Of a stretch of 64,000 nt of DNA, positions 26,130 to 34,764 are shown one piece after another. Under the pieces are notes generated by a model. That model saw only the letters and a program-made list of their open reading frames with translations, was not told the origin of the DNA and searched no databases. How positions within the stretch are numbered: the first letter of the stretch is position 1; each line of letters starts with the position of its first letter. The translations under genes were made by a program, and so were the position numbers. The DNA comes from Microbispora corallina (GTDB lineage: Bacteria; Actinomycetota; Actinomycetes; Streptosporangiales; Streptosporangiaceae): assembly GCF_016863035.1 (NCBI RefSeq), contig NZ_BOOC01000034.1, forward strand, positions 62,001 to 126,000, read 5' to 3'.

Positions 26130-28403
26130 TCACGCTTCGCCGGGCGCCTCCGGGGGGATGGGGAAGTTCTGGTCGAAGACGTTTCCGGGGTCGTAGCGCG
26201 CCTTGATCCGGCGGAGCCGGATGAGCGTCTCGCCAGGGAAGGCGTCGTGCAGCCGCTCCGGGCGCGTGTCGGTCTCGAAGTTGAGGTAGAGACCGTCGAG
26301 GTGGGGGCGCAGCGCGTCCCAGTGGCGCAGGAAGACCGCCTGCCGTCCCCCGACCGACGAGAGCGAGAAGTTCTGGTGGCGGTGGGCGTAGGCCGTCGCC
26401 AGGGGGTCGACGTCGTTGACCGCGCCGCCGACGGAGCGGATCGCCACCCAGTGGATGTCCCGGTCGCGCAGCCCCGCCTCGATCCGGCGGGCGATCTCGG
26501 GGCTGAGGTGGCCGGCGAGGCCGCTGCCGAGGAGCGGCCGGTCCACGCCGCCGTTGTGCGGGGTGTCGCTCGCCGGGACGATCGCGGCGTAGGGGACGAT
26601 CGCGGCCTGCTGGTCGAGGAGCGGTCCGAGTCCCAGCAGAGGGGTGAGCACGTCGGTGGCCGCCTGTGTGTCGTCGCCGGCGTACACGCTGACGAGCTGC
26701 GCGATCGGCGATGCGCCCCGCTGAGCCGACAGGTAGAGGAAGCCGGTCAGCTCGCGCGGCGCCTCCTCCTGGAGGCGGCCCCACTGTTCGAGCAGCGGCG
26801 CGGTGGCGGCGGCGTCGAAGACCATCCTCGCGTAGACGACGTCGCGCAGCGGGTAGGCCTCAAGCTCGATCGCGGTGACGACGCCGACGTTGCCGCCGGC
26901 GCCCCGCACGGCCCACAGCAGGTCGGGATGCGTCTCGGCGTCGGCGCGCACCTCGGTGCCGTCGGCGAGCACGAGGTCGGCCGCCACGACGTGGTCGATG
27001 GTCAGGCCGTGCCTGCGGGCGAGGAACCCGATGCCCCCGGCCGTGGCCAGGCCGCCCACGCCGACGTCCCCGAAGTCGCCCGAGCTCATCGCCAGCCCGT
27101 ACGGGTGCAGGGCCTCGGCGACGTGACCCCAGCGGGCGCCGGGGCCGAGCCGGATGCGGCCGGTCGCCGGGTCGAGGACCTCGATCCCGTTGAGCCGGCC
27201 GAGGTCCACGACGACGCCGCCGTCGTTGGTGGAGCGGCCGCTGATGCCGTGGCCGCCGCTGCGGATGGCGAGCGGGACGTCCTGCGCCCGGGCGAAGCCG
27301 AGCGCCGCGACGACGTCCTCCACGCTTTCCGGCCGGATCACCAGCCCGGGTGATCCGGAGCGCATGTAGGTGGAGCGCACCGAGGCGTAGCGCCGGTCGC
27401 CGGGTTCGACGGCCTTGCCCCGCAGCGCCGCGGGGAGGCCGTCGTAGTCGATGCCGTCACGCCGGAGCGCCCGTGCTTTTGGGCGCACCACCTCCCCCGC
27501 CGCCGTGCCGGAGGCTCCGCGTTCGCGCGCCACGGCCTCGCGGAGGGCGGGCGCGACCTCCCCGCCCCACACCTCGATCGCGCGGGGCTCGTCGCCGAAC
27601 AGGATGAAGGTGCTCACGCCCTGCTCCAGCACCAGCGGCAGCAGGTCGTCCACCCACTGCTCAGGGGGTCCCTGGAGGAATCCCCGGCCGGTCGGCGCGA
27701 AGGTCCCGCCGACGTTGAGCAGGCGGCGGATCTCGCGGGGGTCGCGGCCCGCCTCGGCGGCCGCCTCGTCGATGATCGTGTTGCCCCGCTCCAGGTCCCC
27801 GTCCTTCATGTAGGGGAGGCTGGGGAGCCAGCCGTCCGCCTTGGCGCCGATGAGCCGCAGCATGCGCGGCTTGAGGGCGCCCAGCCAGATGGAGATGTCG
27901 TGCGCCGGCGCGGGACCGCGCTTGGCGCCCCGGACCCGGTAGTGCTCGCCGTCGACGCGCACCCCGCCGCGCTCGGAGGGGTCCCACACCGCCCGGATGA
28001 CGTCGATCGCCTCGCTCAGGGCGTCGATCGACTCACCCGGAGTGCGTCGGGGGCCGCCCATCGCCTCGATGGCGTCCCAGAACGCGCCCGCCCCCAGGCC
28101 GAGCTCGAACCGCCCGCCCGACAGCAGGTCGAGGCTCGCCGCGGACCGCGCGAGCACCGCCGGCGGCCGCAGCGGCAGGTTGATCACGTTGGCCGACACC
28201 CGTACCCGTTCGGTCTGCGCGGCCACCCAGGTCAGCAGCGTCCAGGTGTCCAGGAACGCCGCCTGGTACGGGTGGTCCTGGAAGGTGACCAGGTCGAGTC
28301 CCGCCCGCTCGCTCAGCCGCGCGAGGGCGACGACGTCCCCCGGCCGGTCGCTGCGCGGGGTGATGAACGTGCCGAAGGCCGGTTCGTGTCCGTAGTCCGC
28401 CAT
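26130..28403 (-). CDS. fused luciferase-like monooxygenase and BBE-type FAD oxidase
   Basis: The 757-residue protein joins two complete flavoenzymes. Residues 1-310 are a luciferase-like (LLM, F420- or FMN-dependent) TIM barrel: LDLVTFQDHPYQAAFLDTW, VRVSANVINLPLRPPAVLAR, GGRFELGLGAGAFWDAIEAMG and WLGALKPRMLRLIGAKADGWLPS. Residues 330-757 are a PCMH-type FAD oxidoreductase: PLAIRSGGHGISGRSTNDGG with the covalent-FAD histidine candidate in GGHG, DVGVGGLATAGGIGFLARRHGL, and the BBE end YDPGNVFDQNFP. The linker is short and basic. A tandem reaction on one substrate is inferred. It lies 65 bp downstream of an HxlR gene on the same strand. Confidence 0.9.
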   Translation of the reverse strand: MADYGHEPAFGTFITPRSDRPGDVVALARLSERAGLDLVTFQDHPYQAAFLDTWTLLTWVAAQTERVRVSANVINLPLRPPAVLARSAASLDLLSGGRFELGLGAGAFWDAIEAMGGPRRTPGESIDALSEAIDVIRAVWDPSERGGVRVDGEHYRVRGAKRGPAPAHDISIWLGALKPRMLRLIGAKADGWLPSLPYMKDGDLERGNTIIDEAAAEAGRDPREIRRLLNVGGTFAPTGRGFLQGPPEQWVDDLLPLVLEQGVSTFILFGDEPRAIEVWGGEVAPALREAVARERGASGTAAGEVVRPKARALRRDGIDYDGLPAALRGKAVEPGDRRYASVRSTYMRSGSPGLVIRPESVEDVVAALGFARAQDVPLAIRSGGHGISGRSTNDGGVVVDLGRLNGIEVLDPATGRIRLGPGARWGHVAEALHPYGLAMSSGDFGDVGVGGLATAGGIGFLARRHGLTIDHVVAADLVLADGTEVRADAETHPDLLWAVRGAGGNVGVVTAIELEAYPLRDVVYARMVFDAAATAPLLEQWGRLQEEAPRELTGFLYLSAQRGASPIAQLVSVYAGDDTQAATDVLTPLLGLGPLLDQQAAIVPYAAIVPASDTPHNGGVDRPLLGSGLAGHLSPEIARRIEAGLRDRDIHWVAIRSVGGAVNDVDPLATAYAHRHQNFSLSSVGGRQAVFLRHWDALRPHLDGLYLNFETDTRPERLHDAFPGETLIRLRRIKARYDPGNVFDQNFPIPPEAPGEA

Positions 28404-28468
28404 GACCCTTGTTCCTCGCTTCGAGATTAGAAGTGACTACACATCTCCTAGCGAGTTCGGCGATGGGC

Positions 28469-28849
28469 CTATTCCCCCGCCTGCCGCCGTCCCTCGGGCG
28501 GCAGGTTCTCCTGCGCCCACTGGGAGATCTGCTCGAGCGCGGGCATGAGGGCCCCGCCGCAGTCGGTCAGGGCGTACGAGACGGAGACGGGCGGGCCCTC
28601 GTCGACGGTGCGGGCGATCAGGCCGGCGCGGGTGAGCTCGGCGAGCCGCTCGGACAGGACGGAGTCGGAGATCCGCCCGATCGCGCGCGACAGCTCCCGG
28701 AACCCCGCCGGCCCGCGCCCGAGGACGCCGAGGAGCACGGCGTTCCAGCGCTTCCCGAGGAAGGTGAACGCGCGGGCCAGCGCGGCGTCGCCGCGCAGGC
28801 AGGGCTCGGAGACGGTGTCGTTAGGGGCGGTCTCGGATGTGCCGGGCAT
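28469..28849 (-). CDS. HxlR-family regulator
   Basis: The 126-residue winged-helix regulator has the family pattern with the sensor-type cysteine (SEPCLRGDAALARAFTFLGKRW), wing region FRELSRAIGRISDSVLSERL and LTRAGLIARTVDEG, and the terminal helix CGGALMPALEQISQWAQENL. HxlR proteins respond to electrophiles or aldehydes. It directly precedes the LLM/FAD fusion on the same strand with a 65-bp gap, and is the probable regulator of that gene. Upstream, CTTCG-gaaaa-CGAAG (28879-28893) is a small palindrome that might be its site. Confidence 0.88.
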   Translation of the reverse strand: MPGTSETAPNDTVSEPCLRGDAALARAFTFLGKRWNAVLLGVLGRGPAGFRELSRAIGRISDSVLSERLAELTRAGLIARTVDEGPPVSVSYALTDCGGALMPALEQISQWAQENLPPEGRRQAGE

Positions 28850-28897
28850 ACGTCCAGGCTAACGCCTTTTCGATGTCCCTTCGGAAAACGAAGCAGG

Positions 28898-29518
28898 TCA
28901 GGCGCCGGTGGTCCCGCCGAAGAACTCGTGCCAGCCCCGGACGTAGTCGGGGTCCTCCAGCGAGGCGATCAATCCGGTCACGAAGCGGCTTTCCGCGTCG
29001 AGCACGGCCACCCGGTACTCGTCGTCCGCCAGGAACACCCACACCACGCCGCCGTCCGCGGCCTCCCGGACGGCCGCGCGGATCTCCTCGGCCTCCCGCG
29101 TCAGCGCGTCCAGCCGCCGCCGGAGCAGGCCGGCCGCCTCCTCCGGAGGGAGCGCCCCGAGCAGGGACAGCGCGACGCCGAAACGCGGGTACTCCGGCCG
29201 CGGGGTGGCCAGGAGGTCGCGCAGCCAGTCGAACAGCTCGGTGCGGCCCTCGCCGGTCAGGGCGTACAGGGTCCGCTCGGGCCGCTGGGTGTCCCGGACG
29301 GTCTCCTGCTCGGCCACGAACCCGGCCTTGTGGAGCTGCTCGACCACCATGTACAGCGACCCGCGGTTGTACTTGATGTGCCGGTCCTTGCCGTGCTCCT
29401 GGAGCCGCCGGCCCATCTCGTACGGATGCATGGGCCCCGTCAGCAGCTCCGCCAGCACCGCCAGCGCCAGCGGGTTGGCCACCTTGCGCCGCTTGTCCAC
29501 GCCCCCTCGACCCCTCAT
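28898..29518 (-). CDS. PadR-family regulator
   Basis: The 206-residue protein has an N-terminal PadR winged helix (NPLALAVLAELLTGPMHPYEMGRRL, then YNRGSLYMVVEQLHKAGFV and TLYALTGEGRTELFDWLRDL) and a C-terminal helical dimerisation domain of the long PadR class (about 110-206, EEAAGLLRRRLDALTREAEEI). These repress detoxification genes or pumps. The start is uncertain: ATG 29518 has a poorly spaced ribosome site and GTG 29500 is an alternative. It is middle gene of three consecutive regulator genes on the minus strand, with no obvious private target. Confidence 0.87.
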   Translation of the reverse strand: MRGRGGVDKRRKVANPLALAVLAELLTGPMHPYEMGRRLQEHGKDRHIKYNRGSLYMVVEQLHKAGFVAEQETVRDTQRPERTLYALTGEGRTELFDWLRDLLATPRPEYPRFGVALSLLGALPPEEAAGLLRRRLDALTREAEEIRAAVREAADGGVVWVFLADDEYRVAVLDAESRFVTGLIASLEDPDYVRGWHEFFGGTTGA

Positions 29519-29609
29519 CTTCCCGGCAGGACGATCCCCCGAAGGCGACCCTAGCGGGCGGCGCGCCCGGATGGCGCGCCCGGATGCTCCGCATGCTCAC
29601 CGGCCGCGT

Positions 29610-30071
29610 TCAGGACCTCCCCCGGCCGGTGAGGTTGTCGAGCATCCGCCGCAGCAGGCCGGTCACCTGGAGCACCTCCTCCTCGGAGAACCCCGACAGC
29701 AGCCGGGCGCTCGCCGTGCCGAAGACCGGCGCCAGCCGGGGCGCGAGGGCCCGGCCCTCGGGCGTCACCTCGACCACGACCGACCGCCGGTCGCCCGGAT
29801 GCGGGCGGCGCGCGAGCAGTCCCTTGGCCTCCAGTCGGTCGAGCAGCCGCGTCATCCCGGCCGTGTCGGTGCCGACCTCCGCGGCCAGCCGGTTGGGGCT
29901 GGTCTCCTGGCGCGACGCGTGCAGGAGCACCGCGGCCTGCTGCGCGGTCAGGTCGAAGGGGGCCAGCAGCGCGTCGACCGTCGTGCGCAGCTCCCTGCCC
30001 ACCTGGTTGAGCAGTGAGCCGCCGCCCAGCACGAGCCCGAAGGGAACGCCTGTGTTCTCGCGAGGTTCCAT
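29610..30071 (-). CDS. MarR-family regulator
   Basis: The 153-residue winged-helix protein has dimer helices at both ends, HTH LTAQQAAVLLHASRQETSPNRLAAEVGTDTAGMTRLL (in two helices), wing RRPHPGDRRSVVVEVTPEGRALAP, and the closing helix EEEVLQVTGLLRRMLDNL. It is divergent from the FAD monooxygenase at 30165, with a palindrome in the 93-bp gap, so that enzyme is the likely target and its substrate a possible ligand. The start ATG 30071 gives normal family length. Confidence 0.92.
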   Translation of the reverse strand: MEPRENTGVPFGLVLGGGSLLNQVGRELRTTVDALLAPFDLTAQQAAVLLHASRQETSPNRLAAEVGTDTAGMTRLLDRLEAKGLLARRPHPGDRRSVVVEVTPEGRALAPRLAPVFGTASARLLSGFSEEEVLQVTGLLRRMLDNLTGRGRS

Positions 30072-30097
30072 GGGCCAACATTAGCTGCCGCGACGGT

Positions 30098-30126
30098 TGC
30101 TGTCGTGACAGCGATTGCCGTACGGT
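30098..30126 (+). promoter_or_regulatory. MarR operator over the FAD monooxygenase promoter
   Basis: The palindrome GCTGTC-gt-GACAGC (30099-30112) overlaps a -35 hexamer TTGCTG (30098-30103). This is followed after 17 bp by TACGGT (30121-30126) as a possible -10. It is located between the divergent MarR and monooxygenase genes. The regulator assignment is inferred from position. Confidence 0.58.
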
Positions 30127-30164
30127 GGGCTCGCTCCCCCACCCTCTCCCTCCAAGGACCCCGC

Positions 30165-31346
30165 GTGAACGTGATGATCATCGGCGGCGGCGTCGGCGGC
30201 CTCTGCCTCGCCCAGGGGCTGAAGAAGGCCGGCGTCGGCGTCACCGTGTACGAGCGCGACGCCTCGCAGCACTTCCGCGGCCAGGGCTGGCGCCTCTCCC
30301 TCAAGGAGGAGGGCGCCGACGCCCTGCGCGCCTGCCTGCCCGCCGACCTGTTCGAGCTGTGCGTGGCGACCGCCATCCGGCCCGCCACCCGGATGACCTT
30401 CCTGGACCACCTGCTGGCCCCCAAGTTCGGCAAGCCCATCCCGCCGCTCCCCCACGACCGCTCCTTCGGCGTCAACCGCCTCACGCTGCGGGAGATCCTG
30501 CTGTCCGGCCTGGAGGACGTGCGGCGCTTCGGCGCGGAGTTCGTCCGGTACGACCTGGTGGACGGCGGCGTGCGGGCCCATTTCGCCGATGGGACCTCGG
30601 CCGTCGCGGACCTGCTCGTCGGCGCCGACGGCACCTACTCCCGGGTGCGACGCCAGTTGCTCCCGGACGCCGAGGTCGACGACATCGGCGGCTTCGTCTA
30701 CGGCCGTACGCCGCTGACCGGGCAGACGCTGGAATGGCTGCCCGAGGTCCTCCTCGACACCTTCAACCGGGTGATCGCCCCCGACGGCAGGGCGATGTCG
30801 GTCGTCACCTGCCGCACCCGCGAACCGCTGCCGGAGGCGGTCGCCCGCCTGTCCCCGTCCGTACGGCTGACCCCGATGCCCGACTACCTCGCGTGGATGG
30901 TCTCGGCCGCCGAGCCGGGCGGGTGGACCGTGCCGGGTGCGGAGGATCCCCGGGCGTTCCGTGAGGCGGACGGGGAGACGTTGCACGGCCTGGCGCGGCA
31001 GATGATCGAGGACTTCCACCCGGCGGCCCGTCGAGTCGTCGACGAGGCGGACGCGCCCGCCACGTTCCCCGTGGCCCTGCGCTCGGCTCGGCCGGTCGCC
31101 CCGTGGCCGGCGACCCGCGTGACGCTGCTCGGCGACGCGATCCACAGCATGTCGCCCGGCCGCGGCGAGGGCGCCAACACCGCGCTGCGGGACGCGCAGA
31201 CGCTGCTGCGCGCCCTCACCGCGGCCGCGTCCGGGCAGGTCTCCCCGCTGGAGGCCGTGCGCGGCTACGAGGCCGAGATGCTGGACTACGGCTTCGCGGC
31301 CGTGACCGCGTCGCTGTCCCAGCCGTTCATGCCCCGGCGTTCCTGA
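30165..31346 (+). CDS. FAD-dependent monooxygenase (TetX/PHBH-like)
   Basis: The 393-residue class A flavoprotein monooxygenase has Rossmann motif VMIIGGGVGGLCLAQGLKKAG (two adjoining parts), the GWRLSL loop, DG motif LLVGADGTYSRVRRQLLPD and second FAD motif RVTLLGDAIHSMSPGRGEGAN. It lacks the thioredoxin-like tail of Rox. Members hydroxylate aromatic or polyketide substrates with NAD(P)H. GTG 30165 is chosen for AAGGA 7 bases upstream; ATG 30174 is an alternative. It is regulated in all likelihood by the divergent MarR protein. It converges on the permease gene with 18 bp between stops. Confidence 0.9.
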   Translation: MNVMIIGGGVGGLCLAQGLKKAGVGVTVYERDASQHFRGQGWRLSLKEEGADALRACLPADLFELCVATAIRPATRMTFLDHLLAPKFGKPIPPLPHDRSFGVNRLTLREILLSGLEDVRRFGAEFVRYDLVDGGVRAHFADGTSAVADLLVGADGTYSRVRRQLLPDAEVDDIGGFVYGRTPLTGQTLEWLPEVLLDTFNRVIAPDGRAMSVVTCRTREPLPEAVARLSPSVRLTPMPDYLAWMVSAAEPGGWTVPGAEDPRAFREADGETLHGLARQMIEDFHPAARRVVDEADAPATFPVALRSARPVAPWPATRVTLLGDAIHSMSPGRGEGANTALRDAQTLLRALTAAASGQVSPLEAVRGYEAEMLDYGFAAVTASLSQPFMPRRS

Positions 31347-31364
31347 CCCCGGCCTGCCACTGGA

Positions 31365-32852
31365 TCAGCGCCAGTCCACGGGCCGGTCGGCCGGGGCCCG
31401 GTTCACGGCCGGCCACACCACGATCAGCGTGTACGCGCCCAGCACGGCGAGGCCCGCCCAGGCGGGGAGCGGGAGGTACCCGGCGGACGGCGCGTAGTGG
31501 GCGACCACCTGGGGGTACGCGACCCTGGTCTGCGCGACGGCGAAGCCCGCGGCCGGGGTGAGCCGCAGCAGCCAGTCCGACACCGCGTCGGGCAGCAGCG
31601 GGACCGCGGTCAGCGCGTAGGGCGCGGCGACGAACGCCAGCGCGACGAGGATCGCCGCCCAGCCGCGCCGGAGCAGGACGCCGAGCCCGTACGCCAGGAC
31701 GGCGCACAGCGCGAGCACCGCCGCGACGCCGGCGACGACCCGGACGCCGGTCAGCAGGGAGATCGGCTGGACGGGGACGCCGTTTCCCTCCAGGATCGCG
31801 ACGCCGGCCGGCACGACCACGCCGACGGCGGCGAGCCCGGTCACGAACGTCGCGGCGCCGGCCACCACGGCCCGGGCGGTCAGGGCCCGGCGGGACGCCG
31901 CCCTTTCGGTACGGGCGCCGAACCGGGCGGCGACGACGATGACGACGATCAGGGCGATCGCCAGACCCAGCAGGGTGCTCTCGACGGGCCGGGCGCCGTC
32001 GTCGGCGCTCGGGCCGATGTCACCGGCCCCGCTCACGGTGACGACGCCGTCCTTCTCCACGGCGCCGGAGGCGTTGTGGTACCTCTCCCAGTCGGTGTGG
32101 TTCATCTCGCCGACGGCCTCGCTGCGCCACCCGCCGGCGGTCGCCCCGTCCACGGCGACGTGGTCGAAGACGCCGGTGGCCTGCGTGAAGCGGACCTCCT
32201 CGACGGCCCCGCCCAGCCCGACCCGGCGCAGCGTGAGGTCGCCGGGCGAGGTGGCGAACAGCCCGACCTGCGCCGTCGCCGGGAGGCCGGCCAGTTTCAC
32301 GGTCCCGACCGTGCGCCACCGCCGGCCGTCCGCGGACTCCGAACCGGTGATCGTGTCGCCGGCCCTCGTCAGGCGCAGCCAGCGCGAGGAGCCCGGCCCG
32401 AGGCCGCCCGCGCTCCCGGCGATGTCGTGGTCGTAGTCGTACTGCATCCGCACGCCGTGGCGGCCGGTCATCATGAGCGCCGCGTAGGAGGAGCCCTGCC
32501 GGACGCCGTCCTTGACGATGATCCCGGCCTTGGCCCAGGGCACCAGGCCGGAGACGATCCGGTCGTGGCGAGGCGGGGGGTAGGTGATCGTGCCGGTCAT
32601 CGAGGTCAACCGCACGGTGACGGAGCCGTACGGGCCGAGGCCGCGGTGCAGGAACCAGAACTGGTCGCCGACGGTCGAGCCGTCCGCGGTGGTGGGCGGG
32701 GTGGGGCACGGTCCGCCGCAGTCCACCCGGTTGCCGAAGGACTGGAGCAGGCCGAGGGCGATCACGGCGAGGGCCGCCGCCGCCAGGGCGATCAGCCGGC
32801 CGGGGCGGCGGAAGGCGGTCCACTCCCGGTGAAGGACTTGTCTGAAGGGCAT
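31365..32852 (-). CDS. ABC-2-type permease with large extracytoplasmic domain
   Basis: The 495-residue membrane protein has an N-terminal helix at about 20-40 preceded by FRQVLHREWTAFRRPGRLI, the usual start of ABC-2 exporter permeases. A soluble outer domain of about 240 residues follows (45-285), predicted beta-rich and resembling LamG/DUF1349-type concanavalin folds (RWLRLTRAGDTITGSESADG, AQVGLFATSPGDLTLRRVGL). Five or six further helices span 300-490. No ATPase gene is adjacent on either side, so its ATP-binding partner must be encoded elsewhere. It is divergent from the 32939 two-component operon, which may control it. Confidence 0.8.
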   Translation of the reverse strand: MPFRQVLHREWTAFRRPGRLIALAAAALAVIALGLLQSFGNRVDCGGPCPTPPTTADGSTVGDQFWFLHRGLGPYGSVTVRLTSMTGTITYPPPRHDRIVSGLVPWAKAGIIVKDGVRQGSSYAALMMTGRHGVRMQYDYDHDIAGSAGGLGPGSSRWLRLTRAGDTITGSESADGRRWRTVGTVKLAGLPATAQVGLFATSPGDLTLRRVGLGGAVEEVRFTQATGVFDHVAVDGATAGGWRSEAVGEMNHTDWERYHNASGAVEKDGVVTVSGAGDIGPSADDGARPVESTLLGLAIALIVVIVVAARFGARTERAASRRALTARAVVAGAATFVTGLAAVGVVVPAGVAILEGNGVPVQPISLLTGVRVVAGVAAVLALCAVLAYGLGVLLRRGWAAILVALAFVAAPYALTAVPLLPDAVSDWLLRLTPAAGFAVAQTRVAYPQVVAHYAPSAGYLPLPAWAGLAVLGAYTLIVVWPAVNRAPADRPVDWR

Positions 32853-32938
32853 GCCGTCGTTCCTACGGGCGCGGGCCTCACACGGGCCGAACGCCGCCTG
32901 TCATCCCGCTGTTAGGCCGGGCCGGGCATGCTGGAGGG

Positions 32939-34087
32939 ATGATCAGGCTGCGCAACGGGACCGTGGGGCTCCGATTCACGATCCTGTACGCCGGGGTGTT
33001 CCTCATGTCCGGCATCGGGCTGCTGGCCCTGGCCTTCCTGTTCTCCGGGGAGAAGGTGACCAGGGTCGCCCCCGGACAGGGCCCCGCCGGCGACGGCGGC
33101 GTCCACGACCTGCCCGGTCATCTGGCCGATGCGGGCGCGGACCACTCCCGGCAGATCCTGATCGGCTCGGCGCTGGCGCTGGTCGTGATGGCCGCCGTCT
33201 CCCTCGTGGTCGGCCGGGTGCTGGCCAGGCGGGTGCTGCGCCCGCTGCGGCTGATCACCGCGGCGACCCGGCGCATATCGGCCGACAATCTCCACGAGCG
33301 GCTGGGCGTCAGCGGCCCGGCGGACGAGGTGAAGGACCTCGCCGACACCGTCGACGGCCTGCTGGAGCGGCTGGAGACGTCGTTCGCCGCCCAGCGCAGG
33401 TTCGTCGCCAACGCGTCGCACGAGCTGCGGACCCCGTTGGCCACCATGCGGGCGTCGCTGGACGTCGCGGTCGCCAAGCCCGGCGTGCCCCGGCAGACGC
33501 TCGTCCTCGGCGACCGGCTCCGCGTGCAGCTGGATCTGGTCGACCGGCTGCTCGACGGCCTCCTCGTTCTGGCCCGGGCGGAGCACGGGGCGCTGGCCCG
33601 CTCCCCCGACGCCGACCCCCAGGTGGACGTGGACGAGCTGGTCGCGCGGGCGCTGACAGGCCGCGGCGAGGAGATCGCGGCGAGCCGGCTGACGGTGACC
33701 AGTGATCTGGGCGCGGGAACGGCCATCCGCGGCGACGCCGCCCTGCTGGCCCGGATGGTGGGCAACGTGGTCGACAACGCCGTGACGCACAACGAGGAGG
33801 GCGGCTGGATCCGCGTCGAGACCTTCCGGGAGGCGGCCGAGGTCCGGCTCGTCGTGCAGACCGGCGGACGGGTCCTCGACCAGCGGGACGTGGACCGCCT
33901 CGCGCGGCCCTTCGAGCGGCTCGGCGCGGACCGCACCGGGTCGGACAACGGCTCCGGCCTCGGGCTGTCCATCGTCGCCGCGATCGCGGCGGCGCACGGC
34001 GGACGGCTCGACCTGCTCGCCCGGCCGCGGGGCGGCCTGCGGGTGTCCGTCGCGCTGCCGGCCGTCCCGGCCGGGGTGCCGGCATGA
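32939..34087 (+). CDS. sensor histidine kinase (OmpR-type system)
   Basis: The 382-residue kinase has two membrane helices (about 15-38 and 75-100) flanking a short outer loop of about 35 residues, HAMP (100-150, ARRVLRPLRLITAATRRISA), HisKA with His161 in VANASHELRTPLATM, and HATPase_c (265-375) with N box GNVVDNAVTHN and G2 box GSGLGLSIVAAIAAAHGG. The short sensor loop suggests membrane-stress or peptide sensing. The D-box DxGxG aspartate is replaced (QTGGRVLD), so the ATP site is slightly atypical. Its stop overlaps the regulator start (ATGA). Confidence 0.93.
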   Translation: MIRLRNGTVGLRFTILYAGVFLMSGIGLLALAFLFSGEKVTRVAPGQGPAGDGGVHDLPGHLADAGADHSRQILIGSALALVVMAAVSLVVGRVLARRVLRPLRLITAATRRISADNLHERLGVSGPADEVKDLADTVDGLLERLETSFAAQRRFVANASHELRTPLATMRASLDVAVAKPGVPRQTLVLGDRLRVQLDLVDRLLDGLLVLARAEHGALARSPDADPQVDVDELVARALTGRGEEIAASRLTVTSDLGAGTAIRGDAALLARMVGNVVDNAVTHNEEGGWIRVETFREAAEVRLVVQTGGRVLDQRDVDRLARPFERLGADRTGSDNGSGLGLSIVAAIAAAHGGRLDLLARPRGGLRVSVALPAVPAGVPA

Positions 34088-34740
34088 GGATCCTGGTCGT
34101 CGAGGACGCGCGGCCGCTCGCCGAGGTCGTCGCCGAGGGCCTGCGCGACCAGGGAATGGCCGTCGACGTCACCTACGACGGGCTGACGGCCGCCGCGAAA
34201 CTCGACCTCACGGCGTACGACGTGGTGGTCCTCGACCGGGATCTGCCCGGCCTGCACGGCGACGCGCTGTGCCGGACGATCACCGAGCGGCGCGACCGCC
34301 CGATGGTGCTGATGCTGACGGCGGCCGGGGAGCCCGGCGACCGCGTCAGCGGCCTGACCCTCGGAGCGGACGACTACCTCACCAAGCCGTTCCACTTCCC
34401 CGAGCTGGTCCTGCGCGTCCACGCGCTGGCCCGCCGCAGGCCGGACGCCCACCCGCGCACGCTGCGCGCGGCGGGGATCGAGGTGGACCCGGTGCGCCGG
34501 ACCGCCGTGCGCGACGGCCGGCAGCTGAACCTCTCGGTGAAGGAGTTCGCCCTGCTGCAGGCGCTGATGCGGGCGAGCCCCGGCTTCCTCAGCGCGGAGG
34601 CCCTGCTGGAGCAGGTCTGGGACGAGAACGCCGACCCGTTCACCAATACGGTGACCGTGACGATCGGCCGGCTGCGCCGCAAGCTGGGCGAGCCGCCCGT
34701 CATCACGACGACGCCCGGCGTGGGGTACCGGCTGGCCTGA
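34084..34740 (+). CDS. OmpR/PhoB-type response regulator
   Basis: The 218-residue regulator has a receiver domain (ILVVEDARPLAEVVAEGL, phospho-Asp51 in VVVLDRDLPGLHG, Lys in YLTKPFHFPELVLRV) and a winged-helix DNA-binding domain at about 125-218 (LSVKEFALLQALMRASPGFLSAEALLEQVWDEN as two helices, then TVTIGRLRRKLG). It is translationally coupled to the kinase by ATGA. A likely target is the divergent permease gene at 31365-32852, from location only. Confidence 0.94.
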   Translation: MRILVVEDARPLAEVVAEGLRDQGMAVDVTYDGLTAAAKLDLTAYDVVVLDRDLPGLHGDALCRTITERRDRPMVLMLTAAGEPGDRVSGLTLGADDYLTKPFHFPELVLRVHALARRRPDAHPRTLRAAGIEVDPVRRTAVRDGRQLNLSVKEFALLQALMRASPGFLSAEALLEQVWDENADPFTNTVTVTIGRLRRKLGEPPVITTTPGVGYRLA

Positions 34741-34764
34741 ATTCCTCCCGGTCGAACCGTCCCG

